Source: Eudorina sp. 2006-703-Eu-15 (lineage: Eukaryota > Chlorophyta > Chlorophyceae > Chlamydomonadales > Volvocaceae). Taken from it: a stretch of 64,000 nt of DNA. The notes below the pieces were generated by a model that did no database searches, was not told the DNA's origin, and saw only the letters and a program-made list of their open reading frames with translations. The DNA lies in NCBI GenBank assembly GCA_003117195.1, contig BDSI01000019.1, positions 1,178,001 to 1,242,000 of the forward strand. Reading direction: 5' to 3'. The position numbers and the translations under genes were made by a program. Within the stretch, counting starts at the first letter, position 1; each line of letters begins with the position of its first letter. Positions 1-12,100 of this stretch are shown here, piece after piece.

Positions 1-2116
1 GACCGTTGAGACCTCACGCAGGCCGTGTATGTATACGCGCAAGCCCTCGCAAGCGCGTCGGGTGTAGCGATGACGCTTTCATTGCTGCGCTGGCGTAAGA
101 TGTGTGTGGGAAATCCGTTACTGTTCACAAGCCTTCGAGGAAGAGAAATAAGCGTTCGAAAGCTCGTCGTACGTCCATGGGTAAACCCTTGGTACGCAGC
201 CGTTGGTTTCCTACAAGCAATGATGCAAGCCTGACATCGATAAGGCATAAGAGTAGGAGCCATACCACTGCTTTGACCTTCTTACACATCATCACCGTCC
301 GTTGTTGACCGCAGCTGACTGTAGTCGCGGGAGCGGGGCAAGTGTTGTTTGGAGCACCGCGTATCCAGTGGCCGAATTACATTATACTCAACTAAGTCAA
401 TAATGCCGCGACACAAAATGTAAGCCCGGAAGGTTCATGAAGGAAAATTGGTTTGCAACTGCCCGTAACTTAACAAGTCTCTACCTGCGGTGGTGCGACT
501 AACCTATGGCCTAACCTAAGAAATGAAACCTTAAAATAATTCTAAGTTGTTTTCAAGCAGCTGACAAGGGTCGGCGCGGTTGATGCATTTGGTGTAATGA
601 CAAGTACTGAAGGCTTTCCGTACCTAATGACCCCGCCCCTACTCCAACTTTCACCTGGACGGTAATTGAAGGTACTTTGTAGAACCTAATTGTAAATTCG
701 GTGTTCCATATATATTCCTTGTTTGGTTGGAACAAGAATGTATAGGAGTAATACGACCTTGTGGAACCTGTGGATGGGCTTGGATGTCGCCGACTATTGA
801 ATTGCCCAGGTGGCAGCATCTTAACAAATAAGGAGTGGATGGGAAGAAGGAGTACCACGATATGTTTAGTCGCCCTCACCGGCGTTGCCTATCTCCTTTC
901 TTGGGGCGCCATAACGGGCTGGGCAACATCCGCTGATCGTCAGATTGGTGTTGCTGCTGCTGCTCAACAAAGGTTCGGCATCAAGTTATATTAGTACCAC
1001 CGTTTGATTTGCGGTTGTCGGCTATCACGCGAACTCCGTTTCCTTCAGGTTATTACTGATTGAATTATTCAATTCCACGGGGGGCAACGACTGGAAGGAA
1101 ACGCAGGACATTTTAGGCCGGGGAGAGTACGCAGTGTGCAATTGGAAAGGTTTGACCCTATGGCACGGCTTCATACCTTGCAGCGGAATGGCGCTAACCT
1201 AGCTTCACCGCACTTTGTAGGGGTCGTATGCTGCCAACCTTGCGATAAGGGCGCCACGGGCTTAGCATACACGCTACCAGTCTCGGGAGGACAGGTGGGA
1301 CGTGGCGTCGTCGGGAATCCGCGAGGCAACATCCCTTGCATGGCAGGGAGACGCACTGCTACAATAGCATCCCTTGTAGCCCTTGCGCGTCATAGTGTCT
1401 CGGGTCATCCTTGTCACATAAGATCGGAGTCGCAGTGTCGCAGTGATGGGAGACTCTCTTGAGGGCCTGGCCTCGACCGACCCATGCCCTCTGGACAAAC
1501 CATGTTCTGCTAGAAAGCCGCCCTATGCCCCGCACCTCACCCCGCACCTCATATTCCTTGTGATCAATTGCATACCCATGTCTCGCCTGTCACCCTGCAC
1601 CCATCCCTCCGACACTGCCTTGAGACCGCAGCACTTACAACGATGCAGCGTCGAGGGCTCTGTTACAGGTAAGACCGTCGTGCTGTCCGATTATGATGTG
1701 GTTGCTAGATGGTACGTTGCCTTTACGGCTCTGCATCCGGAGCATCAAACAGGGCCTCGCCGCCTGATGTGGCTCCCATCGTGCACCGAATCCCATAATC
1801 GGCTGCCACGAGGCCAGCGGCCTTCGGCAGACGGGCGGGGTGCAACGTCCCAACGTCCCGGTCGTGCCAGCACCCCATGTTCATGATCCTGCTGGTGAGG
1901 ATTGCAGAAAGCCATGATCCTGACCCACATCGCCGAAAATCGCGCGGGGCAGGATGTCACGAGATCCAGGCCAGCCGCCCTGAGGGACCAGATGTACAGC
2001 AGGCCGCCGCTCACAAGGGCGCGCCGGGTTGTGTTGGCCTCTTGCACGTGCGTGCGCGCTCTGAGGCGGCGCCGCGCCTCTGTTCCCTCTGTGTCACCAC
2101 CCGCCTTGGCCCGCAG
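1..2116. other. Upstream region of gene A, no supportable gene
   Basis: No open reading frame here shows recognisable domains or matches the region upstream of the paralogous gene B. The first 1.1 kb is clearly less GC-rich than the genes that follow. The missing 5' exons of gene A (start codon and signal peptide) must lie here or further upstream, but I could not place them. Several frames of 60-170 codons exist and look like chance frames. Confidence 0.5.
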
Positions 2117-3199
2117 CCCTACTGCTGAGCGGCTTTGGACTGCGAGGGACGCTGCCGGCCAGCATCGCGGAGCTGCCCAACCTGGCAGTGCTGCGGTTGG
2201 CGGACAACCCGGGTGGGTGGATGGATTGCATGACTGGGTGTGGTGGCGCACTTGTCGCCACGCACCCAGGGCGCAGACCGGGGCCCGGATATGGGAAGCC
2301 GCACGGACCTCCGCACTGCGTGGTGTCGCGAGTGCACTTTGTGACGAGGAGTGGTGGCCTGCTCTGGTGGATGCACTGCGGTGGTCTCACCAGTGTCAAT
2401 AAGACGGCGCCATTTGGTGGCCTGCTTCCAGCCAAGGCGGCAGCACGCTCCCAATGAAGGCACGTGATGGGATATCATCATAAATACGCCCGTGAATCTG
2501 TCGCTTGCAGGGTTGGTTGGCGCGCTGCCCTCAGCGCTGCTGCGGAGCTCCTCCCTGCTGGAGGTGCGTGGCCGGGCGGCCGTCTGGCTCGAGCTCATGG
2601 CCCTGCCAGCATCACAGAGCGCAGCCGCTAGCACCGGACCCCACGAAGCGGCTGCGAGGCTGCAGCGGAGGGCCTTGGCGTGCACCATGGCCCGTTATGA
2701 AGCGGACCGTATGGCCCCGCGTCTGGCCGTCAGGGGCACATGCGGGCTTAGCGAGCCGGCGAGCGGCCCTTGTCACTCCCTCGCTGCGTGGCGGACGGGA
2801 GATACACGTACCCTCTTCCCTGTGGCTATTGCCGTCGGCGCGAAGTGGGCCGGCGACCCTTGGGCTCGGCATCCGTAATCTTCTGCCGCTCAGGGAACCG
2901 CCTGTCTTGAAGTGGCGGCACGGTCGCCTTGCTTGGCTGGGGTCCGACCTCCAGGCTGCGGAGTGCGTGGTTTACCTCACAGCCCAGAGAACCGTCTCAA
3001 CTCGGACCGTGGCCTTTCGCGCGCGCGTGCGTGCAGGTGGATGTACGTGGAACTGGCATGTCGTACAGCAGTGAAAACGCATGGTCGGACGGGGCGCTGA
3101 CGCAGGCCGCCGCGGGGCAGTCCTGTGAGCTGCCCGACGGCTTTGTGAGCTCGCAGGCGTACGTGCTCTACACCTCCGCTCCGCGCGACGCTGCTGAGG
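2117..3199 (+). other. Gene A ectodomain: leucine-rich repeats
   Basis: Three exons (2117-2212, 2511-2563, 3037-3199) encode two plant-type LRR units. The first reads LRGTLPASIAELPNLAVLRL followed by ADNPG. The second begins GLVGALPSALL and ends SLLEVDVRGTG across the next junction. The 53-base middle exon has the same length and phases as exon 30375-30427 of gene B (GLYGTLPSALLESESLLM). The segment precedes the membrane helix, so it is probably extracellular. Two repeats are few for a binding surface, so more may lie in unidentified 5' exons. Confidence 0.7.
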
Positions 3200-6100
3200 G
3201 TGCGTGCGGCTCCGCTGCTGCTATGTGGAGCGGGCAGCGGTTGTCTTGGGCGGAGCCTGGCCCTCTGGGGCTTCAGTCTTTTCAAACGGAAGCGTCAGAA
3301 TGAAGAGCATGGGGCGATCAAAGGGCGACCCAGATGGAGTGCATATGGATCATGATGCTCCTTGCGTCCAGCGAACCACCCGTGTGCCCTGCCATACCCA
3401 TGCCACTCAAGAGTATGGGTGACGGGCTGCGACATGCTGTGCGCCGCCCGCACGGGGGCCTGCTCCTCTTCGCTCGCTGTGCTGTCCCTCCGCGCCGCAA
3501 AACCGCAGTCGCCTGGCCAGGCGGGACCCTGGCGTGCAGCTCCTTCCTGTATCGCATGGCGAACGAAAGCGACGCGGCCTCCAGCCGCACTTCCGAACAG
3601 CAAGCCACAGCTGCAGCATCAAATGACGTAGACCTCCGGTCGGAGAATGCGGTGGCGGCCGACATCTACACGGCCAGTACGGCCCTCGCATCCGTGGCGG
3701 CGCCGACGCCCGTACCTGCCAGCGTCACAGTGCTGCTGTCGTCGCCCAGCTACTGGCACTACAAGTCGTGCGTCTGCCTGCGGGTGCTGGATGGTGGCTC
3801 GGGGTCACAGACAGAGGCGCCAGCGGGGCTGGAGGCGACGAGCCGAGGGCGGGTAGCGGACCGGTCGCGGAGGGCATATTTGGTGGATGAGGCCGCCGGG
3901 ACGTCGGGCTCGGCGTCGAAGACTGCGACGAGTGAGGCAGCGGCGGACGGTGGCGGTGGGAGTGGCAGCCGCAGGGTGAGATTGGGAGAGCGGACGTATG
4001 GACGGCGCGTGGGGCTTTGGGCGCTCTTTCGGCGGAGTGAGTGACTAGTTTCTTATCGGCGGGGCGCTGTTGTGCAACCCGCCTCCCCGACACCAAACCC
4101 GATAGAGAACACTTTCCAAGGCGAATGGTGTGGCACCTGCGCCCATCAGGCCCGCCCCGAATCCGGACATCTCCCTTAGTTGCGTCCTCTTCTCAATCTC
4201 ACAGGGAGCCGTCGTGCCGCTCAGTGTGATGCTTGGGGTGGTGATCCCCGTCGGCGTGGCGGGCGTCATCGCCTGGGCGTTGCTGGTGCTGGTGCTGGTG
4301 TACGGCCGCGGAGCGGCGCGCTGCAGCGCGAGCGGCGGCGGCATCGCGGCGGCCGCTGACGCAAAGCGGCGGACTTGGTTCCCGGTGCACATGCACCGGG
4401 TGCGGCGGGCGCCGTCTGGGCCGGGGTCGATCCTGCGCGTGGACGTGGCCTCGGGGCCATCCGTATTGGGCGCCATCGCCAGGGCGTCGCCGGCCTCGGG
4501 GCCGCCGCTGACGGCCGGGTCAGCCGGCGCGGGGGCTTCAGCGACAGCGCCCATGCTGGAGGACGACTCCTTTCCAGGGTCGATATCCGCAACCAAGCGC
4601 GCCAAGCCGCCTGGTGAGACCGGGTCCAGCTGCATGTCTTCCTGGCTCGCCCAAGACCCGGCTGCCAGCCTTCCCTTCGGCATCAACCGCGCCCTCTTGG
4701 CCTGTCGCAGGCTCATATCCGGCGCTCTTCGGGGACATGGTTACGCTGGTCGCAACGGGTGAGGGCCGCCGCTGCCTCGGGCCGTGGGGGAACGCGCTTG
4801 CAACACTGTCTTCGGGAGGGACCTGCGTCAGGCCCGGCCGTCCAAACTGCGGGATGCGCTCTCCACTGCGCTCTCAACTGCTCCCGATGCTCCGCCAGCA
4901 GGCCTCTATGGCACGCCTGCCACGTCCTAAGGGGCCTGGGGCGGTGCGTCTCGGTGTGCGCGCGCGTGAGTGCACCGTGTGCTCTGGCAGTGACCCGCGC
5001 GGGCCGCCTCGTTCCCATCCACCGTGCGCGCTTGCCGCTCGATCCCTGACCCTTCCGCCCGGCCCCGCCCCCCCGCCCTCCGGATCTCCAGACGTGGAGG
5101 GCAGCACGGAGCTTTGGGAGTGGCAGCCCGACGTCATGAACTACGCGCTGGCGCTGCACGACCGGCTCGCCCGGCTGACCATTGCCGCTTGCTGTGGATA
5201 TGAGGTGCGCGCACCAGCAGCGCAACTCAGCATATATACGCGGTTGGGACGTATCGCACCCCACAGCGGGAAGAGCGCATAGGGGTGTTGCCCATGGAGC
5301 CGGCACATCATTGGCGTGCCGTGATACGGAGTCCTTGAGCGCGAAGCGCATATCCTGCCCGGTCGCGTCGTGGCTGGTTGCGTGAGAAGGAACCAGCCCG
5401 GAGGTCTTCTCCCGCTTTTGGCCCAGTGCGTCGCTGCGGTTGCCGCTTGCAGATCACCACCGAGGGCGACGCCTTCCTGGTGGCCTTCCACGACCCGGTG
5501 GACGCGGTGCGGTGGGCGCTGCTGCTGCAGTCCGCGCTGCTCAAGCTGGACTGGCCGCCGCTGCTGCTGGAGCACCCGCTCTGCAGACCCAGGCCGCTGG
5601 TGCCCGCCGCAGCGGCGCCGGCGCCGCCGCCGGCGATTGTAGCCTCCGACGTGGGCGCGGCAGCGGCACCCGCCAGGGCTGCCGCCGCCGCCGGGACGGG
5701 CGGCCCCGCGCCGCTGCTGGTGCTGTTCAAGGGGCTATCAGTGCGGATGGGCATCGCGACCGGGGTGCCGTCGGCTGTACGGGAGCACCCGGTGACGCGT
5801 CGTACACAGTACACGGGTGCCGTACTTCGGCTTGCGACGGGGATCGCGGAGCTGGGGTCGGGCGGGCAGATCCTGGTGGAGCCCATGACTTTCAAGGGGA
5901 TACACAACAAAATTGAGGAGCTGGACGTCGTGGAGGCCATGGTTCGCGAGCTTGCAGGTGTGTTTGTGTGTGCGCGTGTTTGCATGTTTTGAGGGTGCAC
6001 TGCATTGGAAACTCTGGCTGAGCCTTGGCGCAACCAGGTCGGGCCGCTTGCATAGGGCCCCGCCTGACCTGCGACGAAGGCGCCCACATGGACCCACTTC

Positions 6101-9100
6101 TATTGATACCCAGCTGCAGTTGCAGGCCGAGTGCAGACGTACGAAACGCGCGACAGTGGGAGCGTACACCCTGAGTTCACGATGAGCTGCTGCCAGGTGT
6201 CAGTGATGACCGCAAAAACCTCAATTCCTACCCAGCTAATGCACCTGCCCCCGGGGCCATACCGCAGACAAGGTGAACGCCAAGTCAAGCCCGCTGTCCG
6301 GAACCAACGTGGCAATAGAAGAGGACCCTCTCGCGAATTCCACGGACAGCTCACGGCAACTGCCGTACGGTGGCGGCGGCGGCGGCGGCGGAATGGGCGG
6401 CGGCGGGCCACCCGGCGACGTTTCGCACCACATGCGCCCGCGGCCCTCCCTCAGCCGCCATGCCAGTCACAGCTCCCGGCAGCCGATGCCCTTCAAGAGC
6501 CTCTCCCGAATGTCCATTGGTCAGGCCCCCGGGTACCATGACCCGAACAACCGCCAAATGTTCCGCCGGGCCAGCTGGGCGCGGGGGGCCGCGGGCGCGC
6601 CCGCCGCAGGGACCTCCTCGTCATTGCCGCCACCCCGCGCCATGCAGCACACGCTGGGCCGTGCACACCCGGGTATGTCGCCGTTCGTGGCGACATACGG
6701 CGTTCCCGCGGAGGTCGCCATGGGCAGCGGTCGGCTGGCGGGCGCCACGCTCGGCGGCGGCCCCGGCGTCCCGACGGCGGTCGCGTCTCGCGGCATCTAC
6801 GCGGCGAGGTACGCCGGCGGCGCGTTCGCGGTTGGCTCGCCCGCGCAGGAGGGAGTCGGCGGCGGCGCGGCCTACCTCAGCGCCTCCAACTTCGGTTCGT
6901 CGCTGATCCTCAACTCCTTCGGCTCGCCGGCCAACGGCGTGCACGTCGGGACCCACATGATGCCGAACACCGGGGTGCCGCCGCTGGGCGTCCTGAGCTC
7001 GGCGAGGGGCTCAAGCGACTGGTGAGGCGTGACCGGCTAACAGGACCAGCAGGCCAAGGCCGGGCGGGCAGGGCGGGCGGGCAGCAGCATCAGCAGGACA
7101 GGCGGGCGGGCAGGGCGGGCGGGCAGGGGAACCTAACAGCAGCCTGAAACCCTCGAGCATGGACAGGCAGGGTGCGATTGGCTGCGACGCGACGGGACGG
7201 GACGGTGTGGGGTGCCTTGGATGATATGGGATGGTTTGGATGGGGGCGGGGTTTGATTTCATCGAGGTCTGAGGCCTGGGTTGCCTCTTTGCGCGGGCAG
7301 GCCAGTGGGGCGGGTGCCCGTGCCCCGGCCTTGCCGCACGTGACCTTTCCGTGACAGCCACTCGAGGAGGGAGGACGAGGGTGTAAGCTGATCCTCCTCC
7401 TCCCGGAGGACTCGCGCTTCGCCGCGGCCTCCTCTCTCCTCTCTCTTCTCTCTCCCGGCGCCTACCTTGCTGGAGCGCCCTGCCAGGTACCGTATCCCAG
7501 CGACGCAAACCGGATCTCGCCACGTGTATAGTCAAGTACGCAGTCAAGTACGCAGTCAAGTTCAGCAAAGGATGACTATCACCAAACTCATGGCCCCACC
7601 ACCGATGCGCTGATCCCCTCCCTCAGGATCGCGGTCCACCAGGCGCTGCTGGGCTACGCCAGCAATAACGGGACTCAGACGGTGCTGCAGTCGTTGTACG
7701 GCAGCAACACGTCGAGGCACTCCCGGCCGCTGACGCCCTTCGGTGCGGGCCGGCGCGCCGGGGCACTGCCGGGGGCGTGAGAGGGGCCGCGCGGGGCGGG
7801 TCGTCGTGACGTCTAGGGCCCAGAAGTGGCTCAAGGGGTTCCTTGGGCGGAGGAGACCGGATGGAACCGGGCGATGGGGCGCTGGTGATTGTTATGATGG
7901 GCGATGAACGGGTGCTAGTGCCGCGCAGCAGAGGACACCCGTTGCTGTCCCGCCCCCGTGCCCGCGTCCGCCCCGAGACCCCACGTCTGTGTAAGTCCGC
8001 TAACCCCCGCACCCCGCCCTCACACGGTCTCGTCTCCTCTCCTGCGCGCTCGTGCAGATCTGGCAGCCTTGCTGGGCAGCCGGGCCTCAATGGAATCGGC
8101 CTCAGCAGCGGCCGCGCCCGCGCCGCTGGGCAGCCTCGTGTCGGGTCCGACACCGGGGGGTGCGGTGATGCAGCCGCCGGCGGCGCGCTCCAACCTGCAG
8201 GGCCTGTTCCTGCGCTCCTTCGCCGTCACCGGCAGCGAGTCCAACTCCGGCAAGCGCACCCACGGCGTCATCCTGCCGGGGGACCTGATGCACGAGCACC
8301 ACGCGCGCTCGAGCGCAGTCTTCTCCGGCGCCCACCCCGGTCCCGCGGTCGCCTCCTCGACGACATCGTCGACAAGCAACAACCTCCGCTCATCAGTGGC
8401 GCCGTACACCGGGCCGCCGGCGTCATCGTCGGGGCCCGCGGTGACGGCAGCAGCGGTGCCGCCACAGCCGTCGGCCATCGCGGGGCCGCTGCCGATCGCT
8501 GCTTCCGACCCAATAGCAGAGGCGGCGACTGGCGGCGGGGCCGCTGCGGACAGCGGCGTGGGCGCCGCCGCCGCCGCTGCCCTGCACCGGGTCGGCGTTG
8601 CTGGCAGCAGCAGCGATGCCATGGGCAGCGGCATCGGCAGCGGCGCCGGCAGCGGCAGCGGCGCCGGCAGCGGCGTCGCCTCCGCGGTCGCGGCACGGGC
8701 GCCGCCGGGAACCTTCCTCTCCACCACCATGTCTTTGGACAACTTCGCGGACCTGGCGGCCGTGACGCTCCAGGGAGGGTTGTTTGGCGGCCACTACAGC
8801 AGCATGGTCGATAGCTCCGCCATCCGGCAAGGGGAGGGAGGAAGCGACCGGCAGCCGACAAGCGGCGCCAACGGCGCCGCGCCGTTGCTCCCGGGCAGCT
8901 CCGGCGGCCGGATCGGCAGCTACAGCCTCGTAGGTCGCGCGCAACACCATGGCTCCTCCGCGTCGCCCAACTTCCAGGGCCCACAGCCCATTGCGGAGGG
9001 CACGGAGCAGCCGCCGGTGCCTGGCGGCGGCGGCAGCGGCGGCGGTGCGGATGCCCAGGAGGGCGTGCGCGTGGAAGCCGCCAGCGTCGCCGTCACCACG

Positions 9101-12100
9101 CTCTCCACCGTATCAGCCGCAGCCACCGGGATCAGCACCCAGGCATCCTACGCGTCGCCCGGCGGCTCCAGCGGCGGCGGCGGGCAGCGGCTGAGCTCCC
9201 TGGCTGCCGGCCTTCCCACCTCTGGAATGCGGAGGAGGGCGTTGGCGCCGCCGGAGCTGATGATGATATCCTCCGGCGCCCGCAGCGGCGGCCGCGACTG
9301 CGGCACACATCCCGTCGAGGAGGAGGACGAGGACGAGACCCTCCTGGAGCTGTTGATGAACACGGCGGGCTCGAGCGGCCAGGGCCGCCGCTCCGGTGCG
9401 CCGCAGGTGGGAAAGCCGGACTCCCTAGGGCGCCAGTCCCAGTCGACGCCGCGGTCCCGCGGCTCCCCCTCGATCTCCATGGCCGTGCCGGCGCCACGCG
9501 TGCCGCCGATCTCGCCGGGACGGTGGCTGATAACGCCGCCAGAGGCGGTGCTGGGTGACGGAAGCGCGGCGCCGGCGGCAGCAGCGGCTGGAAGCTATCC
9601 CGTGGCGGCTCTGGTGGCGGAGGCAGCGGCCGCGGCGGCGGCAACCCACCTGCAGGTCCCGCTGGGGTCGTCGCCGGCGGGGTTGCCGCACCCCATGCTG
9701 GGTGCCGACGCCGCCGGCGCGCTGGTCTTTGTGGACGAGCGGCCTCCGCGCAGCACTGGCGGCGGCAGCTCCGCTGCCGCCGGACCTCTACGCGAAGACG
9801 GCGCCAACGACAGCTGCGGCGGCGGTGGCGGCGCCGTCAGTAACGACCGTGGTGGCCGCATCAGTGGCCTCGGCGACCCGGCCAGCCCCGCCGGCAGCGC
9901 GCCCAGCGGCGGTCTGGTGGGGCAGGAGAGCTTCAGCTTCGCGCCGGTGGTCGTACAGCAGTTCGCGGCCGGCCGGCACGCACGCACGGTGGAGGTGCAG
10001 CGGAGTAATCCGATGCTGCACGGCGGCGACAGCGGCATTGAGGAGGGCACCGCGGCGCAGGTGCGAATGCAGCGTCCCGCGGGGCAGCAGCACCCTGCCG
10101 ACGGCTTGCCGCGGCACATGCGCCGGTCCTTTAGCTGGCGCGAGCAGCAGGGCGCGGAGGTGGGTGGCGGCGCTTGAAATGTTAGGACCTTCGTGCTCAT
10201 GACCTTGCGCCGCGACCCGTGGCATTCGGGCGGAAGGGAACCACCTCGGGACGATTAAGCCAGCATGCCGGCTAGGGCGGAAGGAGGGACGATATTAGCC
10301 AGCATGCCGGCTGGGGCGGAAGGGAACAACTTCGGGACGATTAAGCCAGCATGCCGGCTAGGGCGGAAGGGAACAACCGAGGGACGATATTAGCCAGCAT
10401 GCCGGCTAGGGCGGAAGGGAACAACCGAGGGGACGATATTAGCCAGCATGCCGGCTAGGGCGGAAGGGAACAACCTCGGGACGATTAAGCCAGCATGCCG
10501 GCTAGGGCGGAAGGGAACAACCGAGGGACGATATTAGCCAGCATGCCGGCTAGGGCGGAAGGGAACAACCGAGGGACGATATTAGCCAGCATGCCGGCTA
10601 GGGCGGAAGGGAACAACCGAGGTCGTTCATGGACGGCCGCCGCAGCGGAACCAGTCGTTCATGGACGGCCGCCGCAGCGCCTCACAGCTCTCGAGGTCAT
10701 GCCTGGTCTGGCGCCGGCGCTCCCGAAATCCGGGGCGTTCGGGTTGTGCGAAACACCTGTTGCGTTGCTCGACACCATGTGTAAGAAGCGCTGCTTGTTG
10801 TTGCGGTGTGGCTGGGTACCGGTGTCCTGTCCTTCCAGAGCGGCACCAGAGGCTTCAGCAGGCGGTCATTAGCCAGCTCGGCGCAAGGCGATGCCGAGGG
10901 CGTGCGGGCGCCCCGAGGGGGAGGCTGGCCCGCGCCCGTCAGTCCGCTGCGGCGCGTCATGCATCCGCCGCAGCACCGCACGGTCTCGATCGAGGAGGGC
11001 ACTCTGACGGCACTGCAGGAGCAACAGCAGCTACAACAACAGCATCGGCCGGCATCGTCACTGCCGTCATCGTTGGCGTCGTCGCCGCCGAATGTGTACG
11101 GCGGTGTACGACACAGCGGCGTCGGCGAGCTGCGGCGTGCGCTGAATGTGGGACTGGAGGCGCAGGGGGGCCTTGCCGACGGTGGCGGCGTCGCCGCCGG
11201 GGCCTACCCGGATGGTGGCATGGGCGCAATGCCGCTGCCGCCGCCGTCGCCGCCGCTGTCGATAGCGGGAGCCCCTGACGACAATTGCGGCGGCGGCGGC
11301 GCCGTGGACTGTTCAATGAACACGGGATCCTTCAGCAGCACCGGCACGAGCGGCGGCATCCCTGTTTTCAGGCGTGAGTCCGGCACCCTCCGTTCGCCCG
11401 GCCTGCACGGGTCCGCGCACTACCACTTGCCGCCGCATCCGTATTTCCATCACGGCCACCACAACTACCCGACGGGCGCGGCGTCGCACGCGCCCGTGCA
11501 CCGCCTCGCCGCCTCCAACACCGGCAGCGGCGTCGGCGGCCTCGGGGCGCGGGCCCTGGCGTCCGTGCACGACCCCGGTGATGAGGACGACGGCGACAGA
11601 GGCGAGCCCGACGCCGCGTCGGGCCCCTACCATGGCGGCGACAGCGGCACTGCTGCCGCCGCGGTCGCCGCGACTGCCGCGGGCGTCAGCACCGCCGCCT
11701 CATCTCCGGTCGGGCATCCCCGATGGGCTGGCGCCGCCGCGCCCGGCAGCGCTGCGGCCGCCGCCCTCGGCACCGGCGGCGGCGCCGGCGGCGGCGGGTC
11801 CCTGCACGGCCCCCATCGTATTCAGAGCGGCGGACACTTGCACTTGCACAGCGCGGCCGGGGGCATGTCCGCGGGCTCGGTGCCGGCTTGGGCAGCACTG
11901 GAGCTGGGCTCCCTGCACGGCCGCCTGCCAGCTATGCTGCTGGCAGCCGGCGGCTCCGGGATAGATAGAGGACACGAGAGCCTGACGCTCGCGCTGCCAA
12001 GCGGCGGCGCCAGCGGCGTCGGGAGCTTCCTGGCGGGGCGGCTGTCCGCTGCGCAGCTGGCGGGGCCGTACATCCTGGGCTCGCTGCGGGGCCGCGGCAG

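Noticed and set aside
4037..4044. Alternative donor GTGAGT for gene A exon 3509
   Set aside because: Ends in phase 1 while the next exon begins in phase 0; the donor at 3976 fits both phase and the gene B counterpart.
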